DNA from: Lachnospiraceae bacterium
GTDB lineage: Bacteria > Bacillota > Clostridia > Lachnospirales > Lachnospiraceae
Direction of reading: 5' to 3'
Assembly: GCA_015056815.1 (NCBI GenBank)
Contig: SVFN01000005.1
Coordinates: forward strand, 1-64,000
Length of the DNA: 64,000 nt
Shown here: piece after piece, positions 8,613 to 17,115 of the stretch
Numbering within the stretch: the first letter of the stretch is position 1
How the letters are laid out: every line of letters starts with the position of its first letter
Program-made: the position numbers and the translations under genes
Notes under the pieces: model-generated
The model's database searches: none
The model's input: the letters and a program-made list of their open reading frames with translations, nothing else
What the model was told of the DNA's origin: nothing

Positions 8613-8643
8613 TCCTGTCGGTACTTATAAATCTTATTCCGCT

Positions 8644-9195
8644 CTAATCCAGCGTGGTAAAGATCGGAAGTGCCGGAGTCAGCGCCGCAAAAATATAATA
8701 GAGCGCCACCATCCCCACTACATACGCAACTCCCAGCCATCTGACCCATTCATAAATATGATCATCCGAAATCATAGCCGCGTGTATGAATCCAAACAGC
8801 AATGCCACGAACAGCAGCACAAAATTCGTTACCATACTCTCGACGTTGAACCCGAACCGCAGTCCGTAATACCCCATCACTACGATAAACTGACTCATAA
8901 ACGCCGCAATCGTTGCCATCACACATCGTTTCTTAAATTCAATCCGTTTGACGTACTCACACCAAGGCACTAACGTTACGATCAGACTGGGGTAGAATGC
9001 AAGTTTCATATGGTTCCAGATGCTTTCATTATTCGGAAAGATCCCGTCGATCAGGAAGCTGCCACCGATGGCATCTCCGATATAATGCATCAGCCACGCC
9101 ACGATAAACGCAATGACCGTACCGTAACCGACGAATTTCACGACTTCTTTGGAATGATTGACGTAAACTTCATCCTGTTGACGTATCCCTTCCAT
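8644..9195 (-). CDS. Multi-pass membrane protein, DUF6512-like
   Basis: A 183-residue integral membrane protein with about five hydrophobic segments (roughly residues 20-42, 66-82, 93-110, 122-140 and 150-172). The FPNNESIWNHMKL stretch between the first two segments recalls the conserved NESxWEHLKL motif of DUF6512 membrane proteins of Clostridia. No enzymatic motif is visible and function is unknown. The AAGGAGGAG ribosome site precedes the ATG. It stands alone on the minus strand between tRNA-Arg and the gatCAB terminator. Confidence 0.75.
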   Translation of the reverse strand: MEGIRQQDEVYVNHSKEVVKFVGYGTVIAFIVAWLMHYIGDAIGGSFLIDGIFPNNESIWNHMKLAFYPSLIVTLVPWCEYVKRIEFKKRCVMATIAAFMSQFIVVMGYYGLRFGFNVESMVTNFVLLFVALLFGFIHAAMISDDHIYEWVRWLGVAYVVGMVALYYIFAALTPALPIFTTLD

Positions 9196-9573
9196 AATAC
9201 TCCTCCTTTTTATATGCTTTCATCTCTTTCTTGATCATACGGCGAATACTTCTGATTTTAAGCCGGATTCATCGCTCCAAACGGTTGCTTGCGTTTCTTC
9301 GCGCATATCGTTGCATTTGAATCCTGTTCTTTATACCGCCGCATTTCTGACAGCATCCTGTTCAGAACGTTTCTTTTCCGTCTAACGGAAGTTTTCCATT
9401 TAAAAACAGATGGAGCCTGTTCCAAACTGCCGATCAGTCTGCAAAACACGCAGATTCATTTTGGCCAGACATCTGTCAGCACATTCAGTATATGAAAAGT
9501 TAAGCGCAATTATACTGGAAAAAATTTTATAAACATATGCCGTTGGAACTATTATGAATCGTTCCATTTTAAA
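9196..9573. other. Intergenic stretch without a supportable gene
   Basis: Between the DUF6512-like gene and the gatB terminator I see only short overlapping reading frames on both strands. None has a good ribosome site or recognisable sequence. A weak minus-strand promoter for the membrane-protein gene is possible around 9225-9250 (TTAAAA, 16 bp, TATGAT). Confidence 0.5.
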
Positions 9574-9635
9574 AAACACGTTATCCTCTCTGCCGGAATG
9601 CCTATGCATTTGCCGGTTGAAAGAATAACGTGTTT
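9574..9635 (-). terminator. Terminator of the gatCAB operon
   Basis: Perfect 11-bp arms AAACACGTTAT / ATAACGTGTTT enclose an inner GCCGG-containing structure. On the minus strand the stem is followed by TTTTTT. It starts about 29 bp after the gatB stop. The outer stem is longer than in most intrinsic terminators. Confidence 0.85.
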
Positions 9636-9663
9636 CTATAAAAAACCTGCTGCTTTTTCTTTT

Positions 9664-11097
9664 TTAGAGCAGTTCCTTTAAGATCTGATTGATCATGGCA
9701 GGATCTGCTTTTCCTTTCATTGCCTTCATGGTCTGTCCGACTAAGAATCCGATCGCCTTCTCCTTGCCATTGTGATAATCCTCTACAGACTTCGGATTGT
9801 CCTTTACGATCTGCTCGATCGTAGAGCGAAGTGCTCCTTCATCGTTGACCGTCTTTAAGCCTTTTTCTTCCACATATTTCTCCGGGTCGATGTTCTCATT
9901 GAACATCACCTCGAATACTTCCTTTGCCACAGAGCTGTTGATCGCCTTCGAATCTGCCAGACCGATCAGCTTCGCCAGATTCTCCGGCGTGAAGCGGATA
10001 TCCTCCGGATCCATGGACTGTTCCTTTAAGAGGCGCTGTGTCTCCACCATCAGCCAGTTGCTGACCTTCTTCGGCTGTTTGCAAAGAGCGGTCGTTTCCT
10101 CAAACAGATCCGCCATACGCTTGGAATTAGTGATGATCTCGATATCATATTCCGGAATACCGTATTCTTCTTTGTAGCGCTCCATTTTGGCGGTACGGAA
10201 TTCCGGTTCTTTTGCCTTAATCTCGGCAAGCCATTCCTCGCTGACCATGATCGGTGTCAGATCCGGGTCCGGGAAATAGCGGTAATCCTGCGCATCCTCT
10301 TTGGATCGCATCGCATAGGAATATTCCTTCGTGTCATCCCAGCGTCTGGTCTCCTGTACGACCTTGCCGCCGTCTTCCAGAATATCGATCTGGCGGTTCT
10401 TCTCGCCTTCAATGGCATGTGCGATTGCCTTAAAGGAATTTAAGTTCTTCATCTCGGTCCTGGTGCCGAATTCCTTCGCGCCCACCTCTCGGACGGAAAG
10501 ATTCACGTCTGCACGCATGGAACCTTCATTTAACTTGCAATCGGAAGCTCCCAGATACTGAATGATCAGACGGAGTTTCTCCAGATAAGCGATCACCTCT
10601 TCTGCGCTTCTCATATCCGGCTCTGACACGATCTCGATCAGCGGTACCCCTGATCGGTTGTAATCCACCAGTGAGCAATCCTCCCACTCATCATGGATCA
10701 GCTTGCCGGCATCCTCCTCCATGTGGATCTCATGGATCCCGACTTTTTTCTTTCCACCGTCTTGTGTCTCAACCTCCACATAGCCGTTTCTGCAGATCGG
10801 CAGATACAACTGGGAAATCTGATAGTTCTGCGGATTGTCCGGATAGAAATAATTCTTCCGGTCAAATTTGCAATATCGCGTGATATCGCAGTTCGTCGCC
10901 AGTCCCACTGCGATCGCATATTCCAAAACCTGCTTGTTTAACACCGGAAGGGAACCCGGCATACCGGTGCAGACCGGACAGGTATGTGTATTGGGCGCTC
11001 CGCCAAATTCGGTGGAACAGCCACAGAAAATCTTCGTCTTGCTGGCAAGCTCAACATGAACCTCCAGACCTATGACGGTTTCATATTCCTTCGCCAT
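9664..11097 (-). CDS. gatB: Asp-tRNA(Asn)/Glu-tRNA(Gln) amidotransferase subunit B
   Basis: A 477-residue GatB, the subunit that binds misacylated tRNA and phosphorylates the carboxylate for transamidation. The N-terminal catalytic cradle starts with the family signature VIGLEVHVEL and continues with zinc-ligand cysteines (CGCSTEF, CPVC), followed by YFYPDNPQNYQISQ, the tetrahelical middle domain and the YqeY-like tail ending in MKAMKGKADP. Length is standard. The ribosome site AGGAGG lies eight bases before the ATG. The gene is separated from gatA by a structured repeat (11123-11223) that ends right at this ribosome site. Confidence 0.98.
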   Translation of the reverse strand: MAKEYETVIGLEVHVELASKTKIFCGCSTEFGGAPNTHTCPVCTGMPGSLPVLNKQVLEYAIAVGLATNCDITRYCKFDRKNYFYPDNPQNYQISQLYLPICRNGYVEVETQDGGKKKVGIHEIHMEEDAGKLIHDEWEDCSLVDYNRSGVPLIEIVSEPDMRSAEEVIAYLEKLRLIIQYLGASDCKLNEGSMRADVNLSVREVGAKEFGTRTEMKNLNSFKAIAHAIEGEKNRQIDILEDGGKVVQETRRWDDTKEYSYAMRSKEDAQDYRYFPDPDLTPIMVSEEWLAEIKAKEPEFRTAKMERYKEEYGIPEYDIEIITNSKRMADLFEETTALCKQPKKVSNWLMVETQRLLKEQSMDPEDIRFTPENLAKLIGLADSKAINSSVAKEVFEVMFNENIDPEKYVEEKGLKTVNDEGALRSTIEQIVKDNPKSVEDYHNGKEKAIGFLVGQTMKAMKGKADPAMINQILKELL

Positions 11098-11122
11098 CTT
11101 CTACTCCTCCTATTTTAAGACC

Positions 11123-11223
11123 CGTAAGAAAACAAATGGTGCGTACAGGCAGAGAACATTCTCTCCTCCGACGCATTCGCGTCCTCGTCGTTCATTGTTC
11201 TTTGGCACCTTTTTTTCTTACTG
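11123..11223 (-). repeat. Structured inverted-repeat element, copy 1 (before gatB)
   Basis: This roughly 100-bp element fills the gatA-gatB gap. Plus-strand arms pair in three steps: GTAAGA (11124-11129) with TCTTAC (11216-11221), GGTGC (11138-11142) with GCACC (11205-11209), and AGAACA (11153-11158) with TGTTCT (11196-11201). A fourth hairpin GACGC-GAAT-GCGTC sits at the centre. A related element at 48131-48233 shares the core but has different outer arms that still pair. Read in the direction of gat transcription, the homology runs to AAATAGGAG, which is the gatB ribosome site. Confidence 0.85.
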
Positions 11224-11230
11224 TTTATTT

Positions 11231-12697
11231 CTACTCTGCGGGGTGAAACGGCGTCCCGAAGGCGCCCCTTGCCTGCTCATACGTATAGGCAGTCTGGATC
11301 AGTTTCTTCTCGCTAAAGCAGTCGCCGATCAACTGCAGACCGATGGGAAGCCCCGCCTTGTCCTTACCGCAGGGCAAACAGATCCCAGGGAGTCCTGCCA
11401 GATTCACACTGATAGTATAAATATCTCCCAGATACATCTTGATCGGATCCGACAGACTCTCGCCCAACTTCGGTGCCGTGGCAGGTGCCACAGGTCCTAA
11501 GATCACATCATATTTTGCAAATGCCTCATCAAAGGCTTTTTTGATCAGCGCCTTTACCTTCAAGGCTTTTAAATAATAAGCATCATAATAGCCGGAGCTT
11601 AACACGAAGGAACCCAACATGATGCGGCGCTTTACCTCCGGTCCGAAGCCCTCGGAACGGGTGCGCTTATACATCTGATGAAGCTCGTCCGCATCCTTGG
11701 CACGATACCCGTACTTCACACCGTCAAAACGCTCCAGATTCGAGCTTGCCTCTGCCGCAGCGATCGTATAGTAGGTAGGGATCGCATACTTGACAAGATC
11801 TAAGTCAAATTCTTCGACAACGGCACCTTTTTCCTTTAACACCTCTGCTGCAGCCAGAACCGCTTCCTTAACTTCCGGATCCAGACCTTCCCCAAAGTAG
11901 TCCTTCGGGATACCGATCTTCATGCCCTTCACATCATTTACAAGCGCCGTGGTAAAGTCAAGATCGTCCCGTTCCATGCTGGTGGAGTCCTTTAAATCAT
12001 GGGAAGCGATCGTCTCCAGGATCGTGGCGCAGTCTGTCACATCCTTGCACAACGGTCCAATCTGGTCTAAGGAAGAACCATAAGCGATCAGTCCATAACG
12101 CGAAACCGTCCCATAGGTGGGTTTCATACCGACCACGCCGCAGTATCCCGCCGGCTGTCTGATGGAGCCGCCCGTGTCAGAACCAAGCGCGAAGAAGCAC
12201 TCCTCTGCCGCCACTGCCGCCGCAGAACCGCCGGAAGATCCGCCCGGTACATGCGCGTCATTCCACGGGTTCTTCGTCACGCCGTAATAAGAAGTCTCTG
12301 TCGTGGAACCCATGGCAAACTCGTCCATGTTGGTCTTTCCAAGGATCACAACGCCTGCCTTCTGTAAATTTAACACCGCCTCAGAAGAAAACGTCGGGAT
12401 AAAGTTCTCTAAGATTTTAGAGGAACAGGTCGTCAGCATCCCTTCCGTGCACATATTGTCCTTGATCGCTACCGGCACGCCGGCAAGAGGGCCTGTAAAC
12501 GTCCCGTCATCGATCCCTGCCTGTACACGCTCAGCTTCTTTCAGCGCGTTCTCTTTATCGATCGTCACATAGCAGTGATAGTTTTCTTCCGTCTTATCGA
12601 TCTGCGCAAATACGGCTTCCACAGCCTCTTTCACCGTGATCCGGCCTGCCTTGATCTGATCGGATAGCCCGACTGCCGTCATGTTTAAAATATCCAT
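11231..12697 (-). CDS. gatA: Asp-tRNA(Asn)/Glu-tRNA(Gln) amidotransferase subunit A
   Basis: A 488-residue amidase-signature enzyme that frees ammonia from glutamine for the GatB reaction. The Ser-cisSer-Lys triad region is clear: the AIKDNM lysine, the GGSSGGSAAAVA glycine/serine loop and GSDTGGSIRQPA with the nucleophile Ser. I start at the ATG at 12697, with AGGAGG eight bases before it; the ribosome site overlaps the gatC stop codon, so translation is probably coupled. An in-frame GTG three codons upstream is less likely. Confidence 0.98.
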   Translation of the reverse strand: MDILNMTAVGLSDQIKAGRITVKEAVEAVFAQIDKTEENYHCYVTIDKENALKEAERVQAGIDDGTFTGPLAGVPVAIKDNMCTEGMLTTCSSKILENFIPTFSSEAVLNLQKAGVVILGKTNMDEFAMGSTTETSYYGVTKNPWNDAHVPGGSSGGSAAAVAAEECFFALGSDTGGSIRQPAGYCGVVGMKPTYGTVSRYGLIAYGSSLDQIGPLCKDVTDCATILETIASHDLKDSTSMERDDLDFTTALVNDVKGMKIGIPKDYFGEGLDPEVKEAVLAAAEVLKEKGAVVEEFDLDLVKYAIPTYYTIAAAEASSNLERFDGVKYGYRAKDADELHQMYKRTRSEGFGPEVKRRIMLGSFVLSSGYYDAYYLKALKVKALIKKAFDEAFAKYDVILGPVAPATAPKLGESLSDPIKMYLGDIYTISVNLAGLPGICLPCGKDKAGLPIGLQLIGDCFSEKKLIQTAYTYEQARGAFGTPFHPAE

Positions 12698-12709
12698 CTC
12701 CTGCACCTC

Positions 12710-13000
12710 CTAAAATGTCCGCGGCACCATAAACATGCCGTCCTTGTCTGCCGGTGCATTTTTGATCGTATTTGCACTGTCATCACCGTTTGTCACCACG
12801 TCCTCACGGAACACATTGTGTACCGGGAAAATATGACTCATGGGCTCTACGTCGGAAGTATCCAGCTCGCCCAGCTGGTCAATATAATCCAGCATATCTG
12901 CCATATCCTTTTTTGCCTGCTCCTTCTCCGGTCCGGAAAGCTCAAGCTTGGCCAGAATGCCGACATAATCGATTGTTTCATCGCTAATTACATTCGCCAT
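12710..13000 (-). CDS. gatC: Asp-tRNA(Asn)/Glu-tRNA(Gln) amidotransferase subunit C
   Basis: A 96-residue GatC, the small subunit that wraps around GatA and GatB and stabilises the complex. Family features are the N-terminal TIDYVGILAKLELS helix, MLDYIDQLGELDTSDVEP and the C-terminal DGMFMVPRTF. It is the first gene of gatCAB, preceded by AAGGAG and the promoter at 13046-13074. Confidence 0.96.
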   Translation of the reverse strand: MANVISDETIDYVGILAKLELSGPEKEQAKKDMADMLDYIDQLGELDTSDVEPMSHIFPVHNVFREDVVTNGDDSANTIKNAPADKDGMFMVPRTF

Positions 13001-13045
13001 TTTGATTCTCCTTTTTTCTCATTTTAAAACACTGCACTCTATCGG

Positions 13046-13074
13046 ATTTTAGCACAGGTTCGACTTTCATACAA
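13046..13074 (-). promoter_or_regulatory. Promoter of gatCAB
   Basis: On the minus strand TTGTAT (13069-13074) and TAAAAT (13046-13051) are 17 bp apart, 46 bp upstream of the gatC start. The -35 box overlaps the last codons of the O-antigen-ligase-like gene, so read-through from that gene into gatCAB is also possible. Confidence 0.7.
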
Positions 13075-14698
13075 GGGATTGTCCCTTATCTTTCCGGATC
13101 AGATATTCCCCAATCCCAAGGATCATAAACAGAAACGGGGTGCAAAGTACCTGCTGGTAACAGAAAAAGTCATACGCCATATAGGAAAAGATGCTTGCCG
13201 CAAATGCAATGAGAATCCGGTTTTGCTGCCCTTTTCCAAAACGGCGGGCTGCCGAAATGAAAATGCCGATATAAGCGGCGGCTCCTAAGATCCCCGCATT
13301 GACCATCATATTCAGCCACTCGTTATGGGCGTTTGTCAGCGCCCTGTCTCCCCAGATATCCGAAAGTCTCTGCGCAAACTCACTGGACGCATAGCTGTAA
13401 TAGCAGTCCGGACCAACGCCGAACAGCTTATGCAACAGACTCTCCTTGGAAAACATTTTTACCGTAAACACCCAGGTTGCCCCACGACCGTTTCCCCAGC
13501 CCTCATGCCAGTTCATATAGGAAATACCGGATAATTTCTGTGACAGCGCCTCCGGCAGAACACCCTTCGCCTTTAGAACGATCAGCAAAACAGACGCAAA
13601 CACAAATACGCCGGTTAAACTCAAAACCACAACACGCAGGATCTGCATCGCCTTGTGCGGATAGTTCCACTTTTCCTTCCACACCGTCCCTGCGACAGAA
13701 AGCGCCAGAAACAGGAAAAGGAACAGATAACAGATGGGATTATGCAGGATAAAATCAGTGGCAAAGTCATAATCCGTAATGGTATTGGGATGGCTCTTTA
13801 ACAAAAGCGCCATAAACCTGCCGGCACCCAAAAACAGGGTGCACACCCACAACAGGCGCAGAAACGATTCCTTCTGCCCTGCCGCGAACCACAAAAAGGT
13901 CAGCATAAAGCCCATCATCGCCATGTACGCACTATCACTGTTTTGTGTCACAAGCGTGCAAAAACCCAGAAACACATAAAGTCCGCTCAACCAAAAAACA
14001 GGCTTTTTTTCGGTAAACAGGAAGGTCCCGATGCCAAGCGGCAGCACCACTGCCAGAAAGCTGGCATACCAGGAAGCCTGTCCCAGCGTCGACAGAAACT
14101 GTGCCTTGTTCACATCACTGATCCCTTCATAATAGCCAAGCGGATCGATCATGAGTCTGTGAAGGACACCGAACCAGAATACAAGTGCGGCTGTCATGCA
14201 AAGTACCCACAGCACAGCCTTCCAGTATCTCCCGAATCTCGACACCGCAAAATACAAAAGGACAAAGCTAAGCTGTGACAGAAAGCCCATGCACCAGCCC
14301 GGATATCCCCACAAGGCATCCTGATAATAACCGCCGGCAAATACAGAGAGAATCACGAAGAAAAAGTAGGCGATCACGAACCAGTCTGTTATGGACAGAT
14401 ACTTTCCCTTCTTTTCTTTGAGCACCTGTATCAATCGCTCTCTGGTGTAGACGTCTGTCCAAAAGCTGATCAGATATGCCACGAAGCAGATAAGGAAAAC
14501 GCCAAACCCGGTGAGCATGATATACTTATAGACCGCAAATTTCGCATCACCGATCTGATAATATCCGTTTCGTGTATATAACGGTACCAGCACACTGAAG
14601 AACAAAAGGGTTGCTGCCAGGATATATTCCAAAAGCTGTGTTGTCACTTCCAGGCCTTCGTTCTTTGGTCTCTTGTTTTTTTTCGATTTACCTGCCAT
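13067..14698 (-). CDS. O-antigen ligase / Wzy-type polysaccharide membrane protein
   Basis: A 543-residue polytopic membrane protein with about 12 hydrophobic segments after a basic start (MAGKSKKNKRPKNEG). A large extracellular loop around residues 390-470 precedes the HNEWLNMMVNAGILG motif, which is the conserved His-containing loop of the WaaL/Wzy/O-antigen-ligase superfamily. Such proteins join or polymerise lipid-linked glycans outside the membrane. The start overlaps the end of the papain-like peptidase gene by 11 bp, so the two are translated from one message. Ligase versus polymerase cannot be decided; with an ABC exporter nearby, a ligase role fits better (inference). Confidence 0.85.
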   Translation of the reverse strand: MAGKSKKNKRPKNEGLEVTTQLLEYILAATLLFFSVLVPLYTRNGYYQIGDAKFAVYKYIMLTGFGVFLICFVAYLISFWTDVYTRERLIQVLKEKKGKYLSITDWFVIAYFFFVILSVFAGGYYQDALWGYPGWCMGFLSQLSFVLLYFAVSRFGRYWKAVLWVLCMTAALVFWFGVLHRLMIDPLGYYEGISDVNKAQFLSTLGQASWYASFLAVVLPLGIGTFLFTEKKPVFWLSGLYVFLGFCTLVTQNSDSAYMAMMGFMLTFLWFAAGQKESFLRLLWVCTLFLGAGRFMALLLKSHPNTITDYDFATDFILHNPICYLFLFLFLALSVAGTVWKEKWNYPHKAMQILRVVVLSLTGVFVFASVLLIVLKAKGVLPEALSQKLSGISYMNWHEGWGNGRGATWVFTVKMFSKESLLHKLFGVGPDCYYSYASSEFAQRLSDIWGDRALTNAHNEWLNMMVNAGILGAAAYIGIFISAARRFGKGQQNRILIAFAASIFSYMAYDFFCYQQVLCTPFLFMILGIGEYLIRKDKGQSLV

Positions 14699-17093
14699 TG
14701 ATTTTTTTCGCCTCCGAATAAGCTCCGTAAACTTTCTTTCCTTTTACAAGCTGATAAGCCCGCACTCTGTAATAATATGTTTTCTTCTTTTTGATCTTTT
14801 TGGTATCGATATATTTGACAGTACCCTTTACGCTCGCGATCTTACTGCCTTTTGCAGATGCCTTCGTGGAGCGGTAGATCTCGTACCCGTAAGCCTTTGC
14901 CTGTTTTTTCCAGGTAATCGTGATCTTTCCCTTTGAAGCCTTTAACTTCTTAATCTTAACGGCCTTCGGTACAGGTTTTGCTTTGACGTAATCCGACAGT
15001 TCACCGTAAACCTTCCCGCCATTTATTGTACGGTATTGTCTGATCTTATAATAATAGGTCTTCCCGCAGGTAAGCCTCTTGTCAGTATATGTCGTCACCG
15101 TACCGCCTGCTGCCGTGCCCACGACCTCATAATCTCCTCCCGCCGAGGTCGCACGACAGATCTCATAGCCATCCACATTTCCCTGTGCCCACTGCAAAAC
15201 CACTTTATTATAATCCGCAGATTTCGCCGTAAGCAAAGAAGGACTGTTCAGGCTCTGCAACGTAACCGTCACATTGCAGAATGCCTTTTTTCCGTTTACG
15301 GTATATGCCCAGATTCTGGTCGTTCCCTTCCCGATCCCGGTTACAACCCCATTCTGTACGCTCGCGATCTTTTCATTATCCGAAAACCAGGTAACTCCTT
15401 TATTGGAAGTGCTTCCTGTCACCTCCGCGCGGATCGTATCCTTCCCGTCTCCGGTCAGAACCATGGAGGCGCGATCCAGTGTGATCCCTGTCAGACTTGT
15501 TTCCAGGCTGTCTGTAAATGCTTTGATCCTGAAGTTTCCTTTCCAGCTCTCAGCACCGCAATCCTGCCACGCTCCTGCGGCAGTCTCTTTATAAAGACTC
15601 TGACCGCTCTGTGTATCCGTATAGTACACGACCCAGCTGTAATTGGCATCCGCATCATAATGTACATTTGCTTTTCCGTTTGGAAATGAAAAGACGACTG
15701 CATAGGATTGTCCGGCACTGACCGTCACCGGCGTATCCAGACGGATCGTATGGTAGCCTGCATAGGGAAGTATCCCCGTCTTCGTGGCGGCAATGGTTCC
15801 CGACTGCATGGTATCCTTTCCTACCGTCGTTGCACCCCCGTATACATAAAGCTCCATACGGTAAGCCACCTTCGCATCATCGATTCCTATGGAAACGGCC
15901 TGAATGCTCTCATCCCGATCACCTGCGGCACAGGCTTTAAACACATTCGCTGCGGTCTGCACCGCTACAGATTCCGCACCGCTCGCACCATCATGCTGGT
16001 AAATATGTTCATAGTTATCTCCCGCTTCACAGTCATAGGCAAATGCTGTATCTGCCAGACTCTGATCATAATAGGAAATCCAGAAATAACCATCCTGGGC
16101 CAGCTTCTTATCCTCCTCACCCCAGCTGTTTCGCAAAAGCCACGCTCCGTTTCCGTCCGGTTTACTCACAAAATTTGATGCCGGATAGTCATCATCCCAG
16201 CCGATCAGTAAAACCGCATGGTTCGTATCTTTTCTGGTATTGACATAATAGCTTCCTTCGTCCCCGGTTGTCTTTCCTGCCGCCATACTGTCATATTTTA
16301 GCCGTTCGCTCTGGCTGGATGTCGTTCCGTAATAGCTGACGCCGATCGCCCCCAATTGCATGATCTGCTTCTTGACAGACTCCTTATCCTTCATATCCAC
16401 TACATAACAGTTCTGGAGATGATAGTCTGTTTTGCCATACATTTCCTCCTTTGTTTCCGGAAGCGTAAAATTCTTGTTCAGTGCCGAGTACCTGTACTGT
16501 GCATCTCTCTTCTCGCTCACCGGTCCGATCCAGTTCGCCAGATGCCACATGGTAAAATAATTGTTTCCACCAAGATTATAGATTTCTTTGGTCGAGGTCG
16601 CCCGATTATAATCTCCGATGGTATTCCCCAGAAGATCGCCCATCGTCGCCGGCTTATGATAAAAGAAATAGTTCAGATGATTTACCGAAAGCGCAATACT
16701 GTTGTCCGAAACGCCCTTTTTGATCAGGCTCGCCTCACAGGCTCCCAACGCTGAAAAAGCCCAGCATGTCCCGTAGCTTCCCTGCTGCCTGAATGTATCG
16801 GGAAGATAGCTGGTATCCGGGGTGCCATCGCCATCTGTATCAACCCGGTCGGAACGATATGCAGACGGATATACTCCGGCAAGCTGTCTGGAAAATTTCC
16901 CAAAGGATTCTGTATCAGAGCTCTCCGGCGTCTCTTTATCAATCTCATGATAGTTTAGTAAAGGATCATCCTCTGACAGGCCTGCCACACTTAACGGCAT
17001 TTCATTGCTGCTTACGGTGTCTGCCGATATGCCGCTGCAGACGAGAAAAAGTGCTGCGATGCCGGCCATGACTGCGATCAGTCTCTTTTTCAT
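14688..17093 (-). CDS. Secreted papain-family (C1) peptidase with Ig-like and Fn3 domains
   Basis: An 801-residue exported protein. Residues 1-24 are a signal peptide. The C1 peptidase domain (about 95-345) keeps the whole active site: Q104 and C110 in QGSYGTCWAFSALG, H292 in NHAVLLIGW and N322 in LLRNSWG. A jelly-roll lectin-like domain follows (about 360-510), then a BIG_2 Ig-like domain (about 515-605), and two fibronectin type III domains with Lys-rich strands (about 615-705 and 710-801). No LPxTG anchor is visible. It is co-transcribed with polysaccharide genes, 23 bp after a glycosyltransferase and overlapping the ligase-like gene. Its target is unknown. Confidence 0.9.
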   Translation of the reverse strand: MKKRLIAVMAGIAALFLVCSGISADTVSSNEMPLSVAGLSEDDPLLNYHEIDKETPESSDTESFGKFSRQLAGVYPSAYRSDRVDTDGDGTPDTSYLPDTFRQQGSYGTCWAFSALGACEASLIKKGVSDNSIALSVNHLNYFFYHKPATMGDLLGNTIGDYNRATSTKEIYNLGGNNYFTMWHLANWIGPVSEKRDAQYRYSALNKNFTLPETKEEMYGKTDYHLQNCYVVDMKDKESVKKQIMQLGAIGVSYYGTTSSQSERLKYDSMAAGKTTGDEGSYYVNTRKDTNHAVLLIGWDDDYPASNFVSKPDGNGAWLLRNSWGEEDKKLAQDGYFWISYYDQSLADTAFAYDCEAGDNYEHIYQHDGASGAESVAVQTAANVFKACAAGDRDESIQAVSIGIDDAKVAYRMELYVYGGATTVGKDTMQSGTIAATKTGILPYAGYHTIRLDTPVTVSAGQSYAVVFSFPNGKANVHYDADANYSWVVYYTDTQSGQSLYKETAAGAWQDCGAESWKGNFRIKAFTDSLETSLTGITLDRASMVLTGDGKDTIRAEVTGSTSNKGVTWFSDNEKIASVQNGVVTGIGKGTTRIWAYTVNGKKAFCNVTVTLQSLNSPSLLTAKSADYNKVVLQWAQGNVDGYEICRATSAGGDYEVVGTAAGGTVTTYTDKRLTCGKTYYYKIRQYRTINGGKVYGELSDYVKAKPVPKAVKIKKLKASKGKITITWKKQAKAYGYEIYRSTKASAKGSKIASVKGTVKYIDTKKIKKKKTYYYRVRAYQLVKGKKVYGAYSEAKKINGR

Positions 17094-17115
17094 GTTTTAC
17101 CTCACTACTAAAAAT

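Noticed and set aside
9258-9609. Overlapping 60-70 residue frames downstream of gatB
   Set aside because: No ribosome site, no recognisable protein, and part of the stretch is the gatB terminator.
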